DNA of 64,000 nt. Source: Symmachiella dynata (GTDB lineage Bacteria; Planctomycetota; Planctomycetia; Planctomycetales; Planctomycetaceae). Shown here in pieces: positions 45,542 through 55,936 of the stretch (within the stretch, counting starts at the first letter, position 1; the number at the start of each line of letters is the position of its first letter). The stretch lies in contig NZ_CP036276.1 of assembly GCF_007747995.1 (NCBI RefSeq), forward strand, positions 6,934,001 through 6,998,000. The letters are read 5' to 3'. Both the position numbers and the translations under genes were made by a program. Under the pieces are notes generated by a model. The model was not told the DNA's origin. It was given only the letters and a program-made list of their open reading frames with translations, and searched no databases.

Positions 45542-46404
45542 TCGTCCTCGTTTGGATCCCCCACGTCGTCTTCAGGGACCTCTTGCGGCAAGGCCGTTAA
45601 TCCATCGATGATTTCACGGGGGACGATCATGTCCTTGAATAAGTCCAGCGTTCTCGTTTCCCACGCGCCTTGCTTATTAATCTCAGTAATAACTCGCCAG
45701 CCAGACAGGAAACAGGATTCGTCACAACCAGGACATTGATACGGTGTCAGTTGGATGTAGTCACTGTCGTGGATAATCTCGCTTCGAAACTCCATAAGTG
45801 CCGAATAACGCTCGGTTTCAAGGACCTGAACGAGTTCATCGCGACATTCCGACGAAACCCGTACCTCCAATCCCATTGCTTCCGACCAGCGCCCACATGC
45901 TTCACAATAGGGAGGTCTTTTTCTGTATCCTGACACAATGACCAGCCCGCAAATCATTACCGCTTCGCAAACCCAAATCACATACAGTTCCGTACCCAGC
46001 GGCTCTTCACCGTTGAATTCCCAGACGCCCTGCTGGGCAATGATTTGAATCACTTGCCAAATAATTTGCGGCGAAAGAATGATCGAACCAGTGAGCAGAC
46101 CGATATAGGCAACCCAACTGACGTAGACCAAAAACAATCCGACAACAATGCTCACGCCATGGACAACAACGCGATTGCGGACCTTTCCCACGCGCGCCCC
46201 ATAGTCAACCGCCGATCCTCCCAGGGCACCGATGCTCAAAGCCCCAAAAAGACTAAAGACGACAAACGGATCGTAAAAACTAACTAGTGCGTAGATTGGG
46301 CCCATCACCACAGCCGCAAGACCGCCAACGGTGAGCATCGTGAAAATACCCGAAATCGGAGCAGTGTTCGACGGGCGGTAATAACGATCAGCGGCTTCAG
46401 GCAT
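45505..46404 (-). CDS. Membrane protein with Cys-pair tail, tandem paralogue A
   Basis: 299 residues with AAAGGG before ATG 46404. It starts with the motif RYYRPSNTAPISGIFTM; about five membrane helices lie in the first 160 residues. The soluble C-terminal half has two Cys pairs (PPYCEACGRW and YQCPGCDESC) that look like a zinc site, and ends with an acidic tail. It is paralogous along its entire length to the gene at 46552-47499 just upstream (same order of helices, VRNRxVV loop and Cys pairs). Function unknown. The stop region overlaps lpxK. Confidence 0.82.
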   Translation of the reverse strand: MPEAADRYYRPSNTAPISGIFTMLTVGGLAAVVMGPIYALVSFYDPFVVFSLFGALSIGALGGSAVDYGARVGKVRNRVVVHGVSIVVGLFLVYVSWVAYIGLLTGSIILSPQIIWQVIQIIAQQGVWEFNGEEPLGTELYVIWVCEAVMICGLVIVSGYRKRPPYCEACGRWSEAMGLEVRVSSECRDELVQVLETERYSALMEFRSEIIHDSDYIQLTPYQCPGCDESCFLSGWRVITEINKQGAWETRTLDLFKDMIVPREIIDGLTALPQEVPEDDVGDPNEDDYASAESEAVDD

Positions 46405-46551
46405 CAGCGCAACCCTTTCACGGCGCAGTGAACACGCGGCGGAATTCCAACAACTAAACTCATCGATGCCACCTAGCGGGCGGACATATTGAGGAGCATT
46501 AGACGATACGGAATTCTGTGTGTCCCCAGACTCACATTCGTAACGAAACCA

Positions 46552-47499
46552 TCAAACGACCGGCGGTTCCTCGACGTCGGCATCCGCCTTCGGAGGTGAC
46601 GTTTCCTCACTCGATAAGACCACTTCTTCGGCAGGCGTCTCTGCCGGCAAGGTGGCCAAGCCTTGGACCACGGAGTGGGGGACAATCATGTTCTCGAAGA
46701 CGGTCCTCTCTTTTGTCTCTTCCTCGCCTTTATCGTTGGTCGTGATCGTCTTACGCACTGCGGTGAGGTGGTCGGTCTCTTCACACAGGGGACAGGCATA
46801 CGCCGTCAAATGTACGCAGTCCAGCGGATTGACCGTCCCGCTGCGCAAACCCAGCAACTTCGAATACTGCTCTTCTTCCAAGGCTTGTGAAAAATCGGCT
46901 GCGCTTTCCAAGGGGACCTTTGCAGCCAATTCCTCCGGCTCTGTCCAGCGATTGCACGCTTCGCAAAACGGAATGCAGTCCCCCATGCCTGTGAGTAACG
47001 CAATGCCTCCGATGATTAGCGCTTCGAGCGCCCAAATCGTATATAGCCCTGAGGCGGACGGCTTCGAACCGCGCATTTCCCACAGAGGGTTTTCAGCAAA
47101 AAACTGGATAAAGGCCGTCACAGCCACCGGATTCGTGACGACTAGGCCGATCGCAGCTTTGTCTTCTGCATCGGCGTTCATTTGGATGACCAATGATATA
47201 TAGGCCACCCAACACAGATACACAGCGACTGCCGCAATCACAAAGCTGACGCCGATAACGACTTTACGATTCCTGACCCGCCCAATCCGTGTGCCATACT
47301 GAATGGCCATTCCGACACCGGCCCCAAAAATCGCTGTGGCAATGATTGTGAAATAGACGAACGGGTTGAAGTACGCCAGCAATCCATAAATCACCGCCAG
47401 CACAGCTGCTGCGAGCGAGCCGACGGTAAACATGGTGATGATGCCCGAAATCGGAGCAGCACTCGACGGGCGATAATAACGGTGAGCGGTTTCGGACAT
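46552..47499 (-). CDS. Membrane protein with Cys-pair tail, tandem paralogue B
   Basis: 315 residues from ATG 47499 with AAGGGG upstream; the ORF from 47532 is not preferred. N-terminus RYYRPSSAAPISGIITM, then four to five helices, the loop GRVRNRKVVIGVSFV, the zinc-like pairs IPFCEACNRW and YACPLCEETD, and an acidic Pro/Glu tail. It shares the pattern with paralogue A at roughly one-third identity by eye, so the duplication is old. No catalytic motif. Gene order and gap (147 bp) suggest a two-gene operon. Confidence 0.82.
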   Translation of the reverse strand: MSETAHRYYRPSSAAPISGIITMFTVGSLAAAVLAVIYGLLAYFNPFVYFTIIATAIFGAGVGMAIQYGTRIGRVRNRKVVIGVSFVIAAVAVYLCWVAYISLVIQMNADAEDKAAIGLVVTNPVAVTAFIQFFAENPLWEMRGSKPSASGLYTIWALEALIIGGIALLTGMGDCIPFCEACNRWTEPEELAAKVPLESAADFSQALEEEQYSKLLGLRSGTVNPLDCVHLTAYACPLCEETDHLTAVRKTITTNDKGEEETKERTVFENMIVPHSVVQGLATLPAETPAEEVVLSSEETSPPKADADVEEPPVV

Positions 47500-47654
47500 G
47501 TCCACGGCCCCTTCAGTTCGTGGTGATTTCATGGCGAATTTCTAAAATTGAAATTCTCAAGCCCCATCCTACGGGCGGATTTTCTGGGGAGCAAGAAAAT
47601 TCACCGACCGTTTCAAATTCTCCTCCGCCTCCGCTGAGGCAGAACACCCCAGCG

Positions 47655-47695
47655 CAAAAAAACGACCGCCACCAATCAAGGCAACGGTCGTTTTT
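47655..47695 (-). terminator. ilvC terminator
   Basis: AAAAACGACCG and CGGTCGTTTTT form an 11-bp stem with a 16-nt loop. On the minus strand seven T residues close it, 68 bp past the ilvC stop. It could also work on the plus strand. Confidence 0.75.
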
Positions 47696-47706
47696 GAATC
47701 TCTATC

Positions 47707-47736
47707 GGGGTGCCCCTGGCGGCTTGCCCGCCAGTG
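47707..47736. repeat. GGGTGCCCCTGGCGGCTTGCCCGCCAG repeat
   Basis: Single copy of the inner hairpin of the MITE-like element (compare 14677, 44324, 44393), between the ilvC stop and its terminator. Confidence 0.6.
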
Positions 47737-47762
47737 CGATGCACGCGATGCGTCTCGCAAAA

Positions 47763-48773
<1,011 letters not shown>

Positions 48774-48824
48774 TCAGTTTCTGCAAATTACAATCTGTGG
48801 TTTGTTGTGAATTGTTGTATCTAG

Positions 48825-48956
48825 TTCCCAAACTCTGTTTGGGAACGCTCGTCCGCGAAGCTCTGCTTCGCACGTCCAATATTCAAGTCATTCATCCAAA
48901 ACAATGCGCCGAAGCGGAGCTTCGGACCATTGGGTTCCTAAACAGAGTTTGGGAAC
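48825..48956. repeat. TTCCCAAACTCTGTTTGGGAA inverted-repeat element
   Basis: Outer arms TTCCCAAACTCTGTTTGGGAA (48825-48845) and TTCCTAAACAGAGTTTGGGAA (48935-48955). Inner arms GCGAAGCTCTGCTTCGC and GAAGCGGAGCTTCGG. Lies between ilvN and ilvC. A decayed copy sits at 18604-18652. Confidence 0.78.
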
Positions 48957-48985
48957 AAGGACATCAACACTTAGACCTCAGGCGT

Positions 48986-49480
48986 TTATTCCCCAACCGC
49001 ACTGTCCGCTCCGCGGGTCAGGGCAATCCGTCCGGTGCGGACCAGTTCGATGATGCCGTACGGTCGCATCACTTCGACGAACGCCACCAGTTTTTTCTCT
49101 TGGCCGGAAATCTCGATCATCACATGTTCCGGCCCGACACCGACGATGCTTCCTCGGAAAATTTCGGTCAATTCCTTAACGTCGCTCCGCGTCCCGTTTT
49201 CCGTTTTGACTTTGATCAACATCAAGTCGCGTTCGACGTATTCTTCTTGCGATACGTCCAGTACCTTGACCACGGTTACAATTTTTTCCAGTTGTTTACG
49301 TGCTTGATCGAGTACCCGATCATCGCCGGCTACCACGAAGGTAATCCGCGAAAACTCGGGATTCTCAGTTTCACCAACAGCCAGGCTGTCGATATTAAAG
49401 GCGCGGGACGCCAACATACCGGAAATGTGGGCCAAGACCCCGGGTTGGTTCATCACCAACGCCGAGAGAACGTGTCGCAT
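48986..49480 (-). CDS. ilvN: Acetolactate synthase small (regulatory) subunit
   Basis: 164 residues from ATG 49480 with AGGAGA upstream; the frame extends to 49597 without a family match. Starts MRHVLSALVMNQPGVLAHIS, a standard ACT domain (SGMLASRAFNIDSLAVGETE), followed by the second IlvN domain (DVSQEEYVERDLMLIKVK, LTEIFRGSIVGVGPEHVMIE). It gives valine-feedback control to the catalytic IlvB subunit, which is encoded elsewhere. Probably co-transcribed with ilvC, although a 132-bp palindromic element lies in the gap. Confidence 0.95.
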   Translation of the reverse strand: MRHVLSALVMNQPGVLAHISGMLASRAFNIDSLAVGETENPEFSRITFVVAGDDRVLDQARKQLEKIVTVVKVLDVSQEEYVERDLMLIKVKTENGTRSDVKELTEIFRGSIVGVGPEHVMIEISGQEKKLVAFVEVMRPYGIIELVRTGRIALTRGADSAVGE

Positions 49481-49773
49481 AGAACGAAATTCTCCTGTTA
49501 AAAACGAGGGTAAAAAGCAAGCTTTGCCCACCCAAACGGGCAAGTGTGCACCATCAGCGCGGCCGGGTCGGCGCAGACCGCCTCCCTGCCTGTGCAACGT
49601 GAATGCAAAGAGTGTAATTGTCGAGACCTCGGATCACAAGCGTCCGCCGTTTTCGCCCCCAAATCCCCACACTTGAATTCCGCCAGCCGACACTCGACAA
49701 TAGGGGATGACCGCCGCACATCTTTCGCAAGTTGTTCCTGTAGTATGAGATAGGCCGACACTCCGGTATTCGC

Positions 49774-50853
49774 ATGGCATCCAACTCCCCGCCCACAACA
49801 CAACCGATCGAGCCTTTGCTCAAACGGCTCGCCGAAACCACCGGCGAGCTCGACCAACAACAAATCTGGCCCAGCCAGCAATTGCGCTGGCTGGACGAGG
49901 CGGGCGTCCTGGGCTGGACGGTCCCCCGCGCCTATGGCGGATCCGAAATCTCCGCCGCCGAATTGGTCGCAGGCTACGAGCAACTCTCCGCAGCCTGCCT
50001 CACGACCACCTTCGTCCTCACACAGCGCAACGGCGCCATTCAGCGCATCGCCGGCTCGGACAACGAATGTGTACGGGACACGCTCTTGCCCGGCTTGGTT
50101 CACGCCGACATCTTTGCGACGGTGGGCATCTCGCACCTGACCACCTCCCGGCAACATGTCGCCAAACCAGTGGTCTCGGTCCGCGAAACCGCTGCCGGTT
50201 TCGTCTTCGAGGGATTCATGCCTTGGGTCACCGGAGCCCGAGCGGCGGACTACATTGTCAGCGGCGGCACGCTGGACGACGGACGACAAGTCTTGGCTGC
50301 GATCAAAACCGATCACCCCGGCGTCCAGCCGCAAGACCCCGTCAGCTTGATGGCACTCTCCGCCACACAAACCGGCGCGGTGAAGCTCAACGATGTCGAA
50401 GTCCCTCGCGACATGTTGATCGCCGGACCCGTCGAACAGGTGATGAAACAAACCTCCGGCGGCGCCGGTTCGTTCACCACCTCTGCTTTGGCACTGGGTG
50501 TGACGAACGCCGCTGTCACCTCTCTGTCAAACGAAGCTGCGCGGCGCCCCGACCTCACCGAAGTCCACGAGCAATTCGCCCTGTCCGCCACACAGTTGGC
50601 CGAGGACCTGCACGCTGCCACACGTGGCGAGGCCGGTGCCGAACACACCGCCGAATCGCTCCGCCGCCGCGCAAACTCACTCGCACTGCGCAGCACACAA
50701 GCAGTCCTCACCGCAACCAAAGGAGCCGGTTACGTCTCCGGCCACCCCGCCGAGCGCGCCGTCCGCGAAGCGATGTTCTTCCTCGTCTGGTCCTGCCCCC
50801 AACCCGTAGCCGCCGCCGCCCTCAAAGAATTCGCCTGCACAATGGAGGGATAA
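49774..50853 (+). CDS. Acyl-CoA dehydrogenase family protein
   Basis: 359 residues, slightly shorter than the usual 380-400. The N-terminal helical domain (LLKRLAETTGELDQQQIWP), LGWTVPRAYGGSEISAAELV, FATVGISHLTT (FAD-binding strand), GFMPWVTGARAADYIV, and the C-terminal helices LSNEAARRPDL...LALRSTQAVLTATKGAGYVSGHPAERAVREAMFF are present in family order. The catalytic Glu of standard acyl-CoA dehydrogenases cannot be placed confidently, so a nitroalkane oxidase-like or flavin-dependent role is possible. It stands alone, upstream of a convergent SDR gene. The minus-strand ORF at 49498-50451 is its shadow. Confidence 0.82.
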   Translation: MASNSPPTTQPIEPLLKRLAETTGELDQQQIWPSQQLRWLDEAGVLGWTVPRAYGGSEISAAELVAGYEQLSAACLTTTFVLTQRNGAIQRIAGSDNECVRDTLLPGLVHADIFATVGISHLTTSRQHVAKPVVSVRETAAGFVFEGFMPWVTGARAADYIVSGGTLDDGRQVLAAIKTDHPGVQPQDPVSLMALSATQTGAVKLNDVEVPRDMLIAGPVEQVMKQTSGGAGSFTTSALALGVTNAAVTSLSNEAARRPDLTEVHEQFALSATQLAEDLHAATRGEAGAEHTAESLRRRANSLALRSTQAVLTATKGAGYVSGHPAERAVREAMFFLVWSCPQPVAAAALKEFACTMEG

Positions 50854-50902
50854 CCCCTTCCAAAAGCGAGGCGCCAAGGACTGCCCCTATTCTGGCCACC
50901 GG

Positions 50903-50935
50903 CTACTGCCTACCGCCTACTGCCTACCGCCTACC
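50903..50935. repeat. CTACTGC/CTACCGC tandem repeat
   Basis: Alternating heptamers CTACTGC and CTACCGC, a 14-base period with just over two units. It shares the heptamer core with the array at 31058-31123. Immediately after comes the SDR stop codon. Confidence 0.7.
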
Positions 50936-50938
50936 AAT

Positions 50939-51697
50939 TCAGCAGTCCTTAAACCAAAACCCCCCATCCACACGCAACACCTCGCCGGTAATGTAGTCCG
51001 CATCGTCGGAACATAAAAACGTTGCCGCTTTGCCGATGTCGGACGGGGTTCCCAATCGCTTCAATGGTAGCTTCGCACCTTGCTCGCGGATCGTTTCTTC
51101 GTCAAAGGCGATGTGTTCTCCCGGAGTGTCGATCCAGCCCGGTTCGATGACGTTGACGCGGATGCTGTGCTCGGTCAGTTCCACGGCAATCGTTCGCGCC
51201 ATGTGGTTCAGCCCCGCTTTAGCCGCGTTGTATCCTACACTCAACCGATACGGCATCGCTGCTTGCACGCTGGAAATGAACACGATCCGTCCCGGCGTCT
51301 TCGATTTGACCATCTGCCGCGCCGTTAACTGCGCCACGTGAAATCCGCTCACCAGCGTCCCTTGAATGACCTTTTCAAACACCTCCGGATCGTAGTCGAG
51401 GAATTCACAACGCACGGTGTAAGCGGGGTTACTCACCAGAATGTCCAGCGTCCCCGCAGCGGCAATGGCGCGCTCCACTAACTCTTCGCAGCCGCTGCGC
51501 GAAAAGATGTCGGACTCAACCACGGTGCACTGTCGTCCCAGGTCGCGAATCTCTTGTGCGGTCGCCTGCACATCAGGACTCCCGGGGCGATCATTGATCA
51601 CCACATCTGCGCCGGCGCGAGCCAACTCGAGCGCGCAGCCTTTGCCGATCCCGCGTCCCGCACCCGTCACCAACGCCTGTTTGCCGGCAAGTTTCAT
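50939..51697 (-). CDS. SDR-family NAD(P)-dependent oxidoreductase
   Basis: 252 residues, classical SDR. TGAGRGIG (11-18), VSNPAYT in place of the usual NNAG, catalytic S143, Y156 and K160 (S-x12-Y-x3-K), VNVIEPGWIDTPG, and the C-terminal YITGEVLRVDGGFWFK. It resembles FabG/glucose 1-dehydrogenase-like enzymes; substrate unknown. The neighbouring convergent acyl-CoA dehydrogenase may suggest fatty-acid related metabolism, but they are not in one operon. Confidence 0.9.
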   Translation of the reverse strand: MKLAGKQALVTGAGRGIGKGCALELARAGADVVINDRPGSPDVQATAQEIRDLGRQCTVVESDIFSRSGCEELVERAIAAAGTLDILVSNPAYTVRCEFLDYDPEVFEKVIQGTLVSGFHVAQLTARQMVKSKTPGRIVFISSVQAAMPYRLSVGYNAAKAGLNHMARTIAVELTEHSIRVNVIEPGWIDTPGEHIAFDEETIREQGAKLPLKRLGTPSDIGKAATFLCSDDADYITGEVLRVDGGFWFKDC

Positions 51698-51914
51698 AAA
51701 ACACTGTTCCTAATTTTGAATCAAACACAAAATATCGCACAACATCCAATGCGCTGAAAACATTGCCATACGCGGCATTTCAGCGAATCACCATTGCCCA
51801 TCACTATCGACTTTTGATAATACGGATATCGTAACGGGCCACAAGTGTTGTACTCCGCGGAATGATCGCCACGCAAACGCGTTCTCCGCTGCGTGATGAA
51901 TGGGGGAAACAGGG

Positions 51915-53177
51915 ATGAAAAATGTTCTCGCCATGGTCTTGGCGGGTGGGAAAGGCAGCCGGCTCGAACCACTCACGCGCGATCGAGCCAAGCCGGCGGT
52001 TCCTTTTGGCGGACAATACCGCATCATCGATTTCACGCTATCGAATTGCCTCAATAGCGGATTGCGACAGATACTCGTCCTCACGCAATACAAGGCCGCC
52101 AGCCTCGATCGGCATATCAACCTGGGCTGGCGATTCCTCAATCGCGAACTCGATGAATTCATCGACATCCTCCCTCCCCAGCAACGCATTGATGAGCAAT
52201 GGTATCAGGGCACCGCTGACGCCGTTTATCAAAACATCTACTCCATCGAAAAAAGCCGCCCCGAAGATGTGCTGATCCTCTCCGGCGATCACATCTACAA
52301 GATGGATTACTCCGAGCTCGTTCGGGAACATAAACTTTCCGGCGCCGATGTAACCATCGCCTGCATTCCTGCCAGCATCGAAGAAGGTCGGCAATTCGGC
52401 GTGGTGCAGGTCGATGACCGCCGCCGCATTGTCAATTTCCAAGAAAAACCGGCCAACCCTCAACCGCTCCCCGACGACCCCAATCGCTGTCTGGCATCGA
52501 TGGGAATTTACGTCTTCAAAGCGGAGTTCCTCTTCGATGAACTTTGCCGCGATGCGACTCACAGCGACAGCGCTCACGACTTCGGCAAAAATATCATTCC
52601 TTCGATCATTGATACGCACCTCGTGCGTGCCTATCCGTTCCACGATAAGAACACGGGTGACAGCCTGTACTGGCGCGACGTGGGGACCATTGATGCTTAT
52701 TACGAAGCCAACATGGATCTCGTCGCCGTCGCCCCCGATTTGAATCTGTATGACAAATCGTGGCCGATTCGGACCTACCAACCGCTGATGCCGCCGCCGA
52801 AGTTTGTCTTCTCTCAGGCCGATGCCGATGACCCCCGCGTCGGACAAGCTTGGGACAGTATCATTTGCAGCGGATCAATCATCTCCGGCGGTCGTGTACT
52901 ACGCTCCATCTTGTCCACCGACGTCCGCGTGAATAGTTGGGCGGAAGTCGAAGACTCGATTCTGTTCGATGGCGTAGACGTGGGTCGTCACGCCAAAATC
53001 CGGCGAGCGATTATTGATAAGGGCATCTCCGTCCCTGAAGGAATGGAAATCGGCTACGACCTCGAGGCTGACCGCGCGCGAGGGTTCACGATCACCGATT
53101 CGGGAATCGTCGCCATCGGCAAACTCACCGGCCTAGGCGACCTGGCCGATACCAACCGTGCCGACGCCGTTGCCTGA
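51915..53177 (+). CDS. glgC: Glucose-1-phosphate adenylyltransferase
   Basis: 420 residues from ATG 51915 (GGGGGAA upstream); an in-frame start at 51900 is less likely. [32 protein letters not shown] is the ADP-glucose pyrophosphorylase signature. [44 protein letters not shown], and [18 protein letters not shown] follow. The C-terminal left-handed beta-helix has [37 protein letters not shown]. It makes ADP-glucose for glycogen. It converges on the Ser/Thr kinase gene, 35 bp apart. No other glg genes are in the window. Confidence 0.97.
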   Translation: MKNVLAMVLAGGKGSRLEPLTRDRAKPAVPFGGQYRIIDFTLSNCLNSGLRQILVLTQYKAASLDRHINLGWRFLNRELDEFIDILPPQQRIDEQWYQGTADAVYQNIYSIEKSRPEDVLILSGDHIYKMDYSELVREHKLSGADVTIACIPASIEEGRQFGVVQVDDRRRIVNFQEKPANPQPLPDDPNRCLASMGIYVFKAEFLFDELCRDATHSDSAHDFGKNIIPSIIDTHLVRAYPFHDKNTGDSLYWRDVGTIDAYYEANMDLVAVAPDLNLYDKSWPIRTYQPLMPPPKFVFSQADADDPRVGQAWDSIICSGSIISGGRVLRSILSTDVRVNSWAEVEDSILFDGVDVGRHAKIRRAIIDKGISVPEGMEIGYDLEADRARGFTITDSGIVAIGKLTGLGDLADTNRADAVA

Positions 53178-53212
53178 AACGTAGAGTTTCACTTCAAGCC
53201 CAGCGACCACCC

Positions 53213-54766
53213 TCACGGCGGTACCTGCACGCCGTGTTGTTTCAGCGTGTCTTCCAAGTTTTTGATCCGCTGTTGGTCACGAGTGTGTTGTTTTTCCGCA
53301 TCCGCCACTGTATTGGATCTGTTAACGTAACCAACCGTGGCGACCACAGCCACAGATAACAACAAGATGAGCACGGCACTGGCCAACCGAGCAATTGTCG
53401 AATTGCGTTGGCACCATCGCCAGAGCACCGCCAGCGGGCGTTTGCGGCCTGCATGAATCACGTCGCCGGCTGCGAACCGCCGCAGGTCCTCGGTCAATTC
53501 CAACGCCGATTGATAACGGTCGGCGGGATCGGCAGAGATTGATTTGAGGATGATCGTTTCTAGATCACGAGGGATTTCGCGGTTGATGGAGCGTGGCCGA
53601 ATCGGTGGTTCGGTCATTGCTTGTTGAATCAAACGGGGTGCTTCGGGTTCCGTCACCGCCGGTTGCAATGTGGCGATTTCGTACAACGTCACACCCAAGT
53701 TGTAGATTTCCGTCCGCACATCGAATTCGCCACGAAATTGCTCCGGCGCCATATAACGCAACGTCCCCACGGTATCATGCGATTCGGTGAGATTCGTGTC
53801 GCCCAACACCCGCGCCAATCCAAAATCAGTCACCCACACCTTGCCGGTAAAATCGATCATCAGATTCGACGGTTTAATATCCCGGTGGTAAATCGCCATA
53901 TCGTGCGCGTGCTGCAAAGCGCCGCCGACTTGAATCCCCATACCGGCAATATTCCGCCAATAATAGGATTCCGTCCGCACCCCCGTGGACTGAACAAAAA
54001 ACCTCCAAAACCGCGTCGAGGTATCCCCGCCGGACATCTCGCCTTGATCGTTTGCAGACGTTCTATTCAACGAATGCTGATCCGGCGGATTTCGCCCTTC
54101 GAGATGGGGTTGTTCCGTGGTGACTTTCGAAGAGACCAACCGCTGCGCAATCCCGGTCGAAGAGAGCGTCGCATCGGGGCGCGAATCCAGGTACTCATCC
54201 AGAGCAGCAGCATCCTCGCCCTCTTCTTCGGTCAGCCGTTTCAGACAGCCAATAATACTGTCCAAAGAATAACCGTCGATGAGTTGCATCGCGTAGTAAT
54301 GCGATCCATCTTTATCACCCACACCAAACACTGGGGCGATGTTGGTATGGTGCAATTTGGCCGACGAGAGCGCTTCTCGCTTGAATCGCAAGACGTGTTT
54401 GGGAGAGGGCAAATAATTAGCCGGCAGCACCTTGAGGGCGACGCGGCGGTTGAGTGAACTTTGCATCGCTTCATAAACGATCCCCATCCCACCACGGCCC
54501 ACCTCGCGTTGAATCACGAAGTCACCGAACACAGTTTGCGCGGGAAGCGCCGGTTCATCGACGACCACCGTCGGGTGAGAATCGTCCTGCGGCTTGGCTT
54601 CCTCGAGGATCGCAATGATCGGAAACAGACTGCGAATCCCCTCGGCATAACTGGGGTAATTGACGAGGTATTCGTCAATCGTCGGATGGTCACCCGCCTG
54701 CAATCGCCGTGAAAAATCTTCGGCGAGCATTTCAATCGGGGTCCGCCGTGAGTCACTCCATGTCAT
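53213..54766 (-). CDS. Transmembrane Ser/Thr protein kinase
   Basis: 517 residues. A 75-residue N-terminal segment (LAEDFSRRLQAGDHPTIDEYL) precedes the kinase. Gly-rich loop GRGGMG (90-95), K112 in VALK, catalytic HRDIKPSN (294-301, D296), DFG 314-316, and APEQ. An insert of about 90 residues (175-265) splits the N-lobe from the catalytic loop, unusual compared with PknB-type kinases. A membrane helix lies at about 462-485, then a short coiled-coil tail (DQQRIKNLEDTLKQHGVQ). The last part lacks a ligand-binding domain, so signals probably enter from the cytoplasmic side. The ECF sigma gene upstream on the same strand is a typical planctomycete partner. Confidence 0.92.
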   Translation of the reverse strand: MTWSDSRRTPIEMLAEDFSRRLQAGDHPTIDEYLVNYPSYAEGIRSLFPIIAILEEAKPQDDSHPTVVVDEPALPAQTVFGDFVIQREVGRGGMGIVYEAMQSSLNRRVALKVLPANYLPSPKHVLRFKREALSSAKLHHTNIAPVFGVGDKDGSHYYAMQLIDGYSLDSIIGCLKRLTEEEGEDAAALDEYLDSRPDATLSSTGIAQRLVSSKVTTEQPHLEGRNPPDQHSLNRTSANDQGEMSGGDTSTRFWRFFVQSTGVRTESYYWRNIAGMGIQVGGALQHAHDMAIYHRDIKPSNLMIDFTGKVWVTDFGLARVLGDTNLTESHDTVGTLRYMAPEQFRGEFDVRTEIYNLGVTLYEIATLQPAVTEPEAPRLIQQAMTEPPIRPRSINREIPRDLETIILKSISADPADRYQSALELTEDLRRFAAGDVIHAGRKRPLAVLWRWCQRNSTIARLASAVLILLLSVAVVATVGYVNRSNTVADAEKQHTRDQQRIKNLEDTLKQHGVQVPP

Positions 54767-54968
54767 ATTAACCGCCGTCCACCCCGCATAACTTGAAGCC
54801 CAAGTCCCATTCCCAAATCAAGATCCGTACACGATCGAATACAGTATAACAAACAAAGGACTCGCCGATTCACCCAGCACGTTGTGCGTTTTAGGGAGTA
54901 ACGAGAAACCGTTGTCTCGTTTCACAAAAAATCTCCCCAGACCTTTGGCCGCAACCACAGAAAGTTTT

Positions 54969-55104
54969 AACCACGAAAGAAACAAAACACACGAAAAGGA
55001 AACTACGTTTTTCATCCAAACAATTGTTTGAGTTCAACTGAATCGCTGTAAGTCTTCACCGTTGTCTCTGTATCTATTTCGTGTATTTCGTTTCTTTCGT
55101 GGTT
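54969..55104. repeat. Inverted repeat AACCACGAAAGAAAC...
   Basis: The left arm AACCACGAAAGAAACAAAAC-ACACGAAA (54969-54996) and right arm CGTGTATTTCGTTTCTTTCGTGGTT (55080-55104) pair for about 25 bp with few mismatches. It lies in the 555-bp gap between kinase and sigma factor. Confidence 0.7.
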
Positions 55105-55212
55105 CATCTTTTTCAGGCAAACTCAAAATTTGCGAGTGGTGCAAAGTTTTTAAACGTTCGTAGTACGAACAGCAAAACCGACGTCTGAATTTTCACCGAA
55201 CGGTTCCAGCAG

Positions 55213-55247
55213 ATCTGTGTTTTATCTGTGTTCAATCTGTGGCTAAA
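55213..55247. repeat. ATCTGTGTT...CTGTGGCTAA repeat fragment
   Basis: Tandem ATCTGTGTT copies ending CTGTGGCTAAA, the outer-arm family of 4165 and 18463. The rest of the 555-bp gap (54767-55321) has no gene. Confidence 0.6.
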
Positions 55248-55321
55248 ATAAAGTCAGAAAGGGATTGCGGTTCGCCCGCGCTGCTGGCGTTCGCACTGAA
55301 TCCTTCGCAAACCGTAAACGA

Positions 55322-55936
55322 TTAAATGGTTCCCGACTCGTCGACCAGGATCGTTCGCAACCGATTCAAGGCGCGCAGGTAACGGTTGCTGGCCGCTGGT
55401 TGTCCGATGCCTAAGAGATCCGCAATGTCCTTGTTGCTCATCTCTTCAAAATGGCGCAACACCAGAATCTCGCGGTCGATCTCGTCCATCCCATCAATCG
55501 CGTCGCGCACGCGGGCCAATTTCTCCCGGCGGTCCGCCATGCTCGACGGTGAAGCGATGTTGGAAACCAACTTGTCAGCTAAGATCGCATAGGAAGAGTC
55601 CGCTTGTTGCAGCGAGACCTCTTGGCGAATGTCGCGCTTCTGCACACCGAAATGCCGTCGGTGGATATCGATCAACGTCTGCATCGTGATCTGCCGGATC
55701 CATAATGAAAACGGCATCGAACTTTGCTCTAAAAAATGCGGCAACCGAGAACGCGCTTCGATGAACGATTGTTGGACCACATCCGACGCATCAACCCGCC
55801 GCGTCAATCGACGGTCCATGTGAAACGCAACAAGCCGTTGTAACTGATCGCGATATTGATCAAACGACGACGCCAGTGTCGCTGAATCTTGATGCTCTCG
55901 CATTCGCTTAGACGCGTTTGAACGCTCGTCCGCCAT
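55322..55936 (-). CDS. ECF-type RNA polymerase sigma-70 factor
   Basis: 204 residues from ATG 55936 with GGGAAA before it. Region 2: LQRLVAFHMDRRLTRRVDASDVVQQSFIEARSRLPHF, with DVVQQ and the aromatic-rich FSLWIRQITMQTLIDIHRRHF. Region 4: IDGMDEIDREILVLRHFEEMSNKDIADLLG and the HTH helix GIGQPAASNRYLRALNRLR. This belongs to the planctomycete-specific ECF group linked to Ser/Thr kinases, which carry no anti-sigma zinc finger nearby. It is the likely partner of the kinase at 53213-54766, though the 386-bp gap of repeats between them argues against one transcript. Confidence 0.9.
   Translation of the reverse strand: MADERSNASKRMREHQDSATLASSFDQYRDQLQRLVAFHMDRRLTRRVDASDVVQQSFIEARSRLPHFLEQSSMPFSLWIRQITMQTLIDIHRRHFGVQKRDIRQEVSLQQADSSYAILADKLVSNIASPSSMADRREKLARVRDAIDGMDEIDREILVLRHFEEMSNKDIADLLGIGQPAASNRYLRALNRLRTILVDESGTI

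Noticed and set aside
49498-50451. 317-residue minus-strand ORF
   Set aside because: Antisense of the acyl-CoA dehydrogenase, which carries real family motifs.
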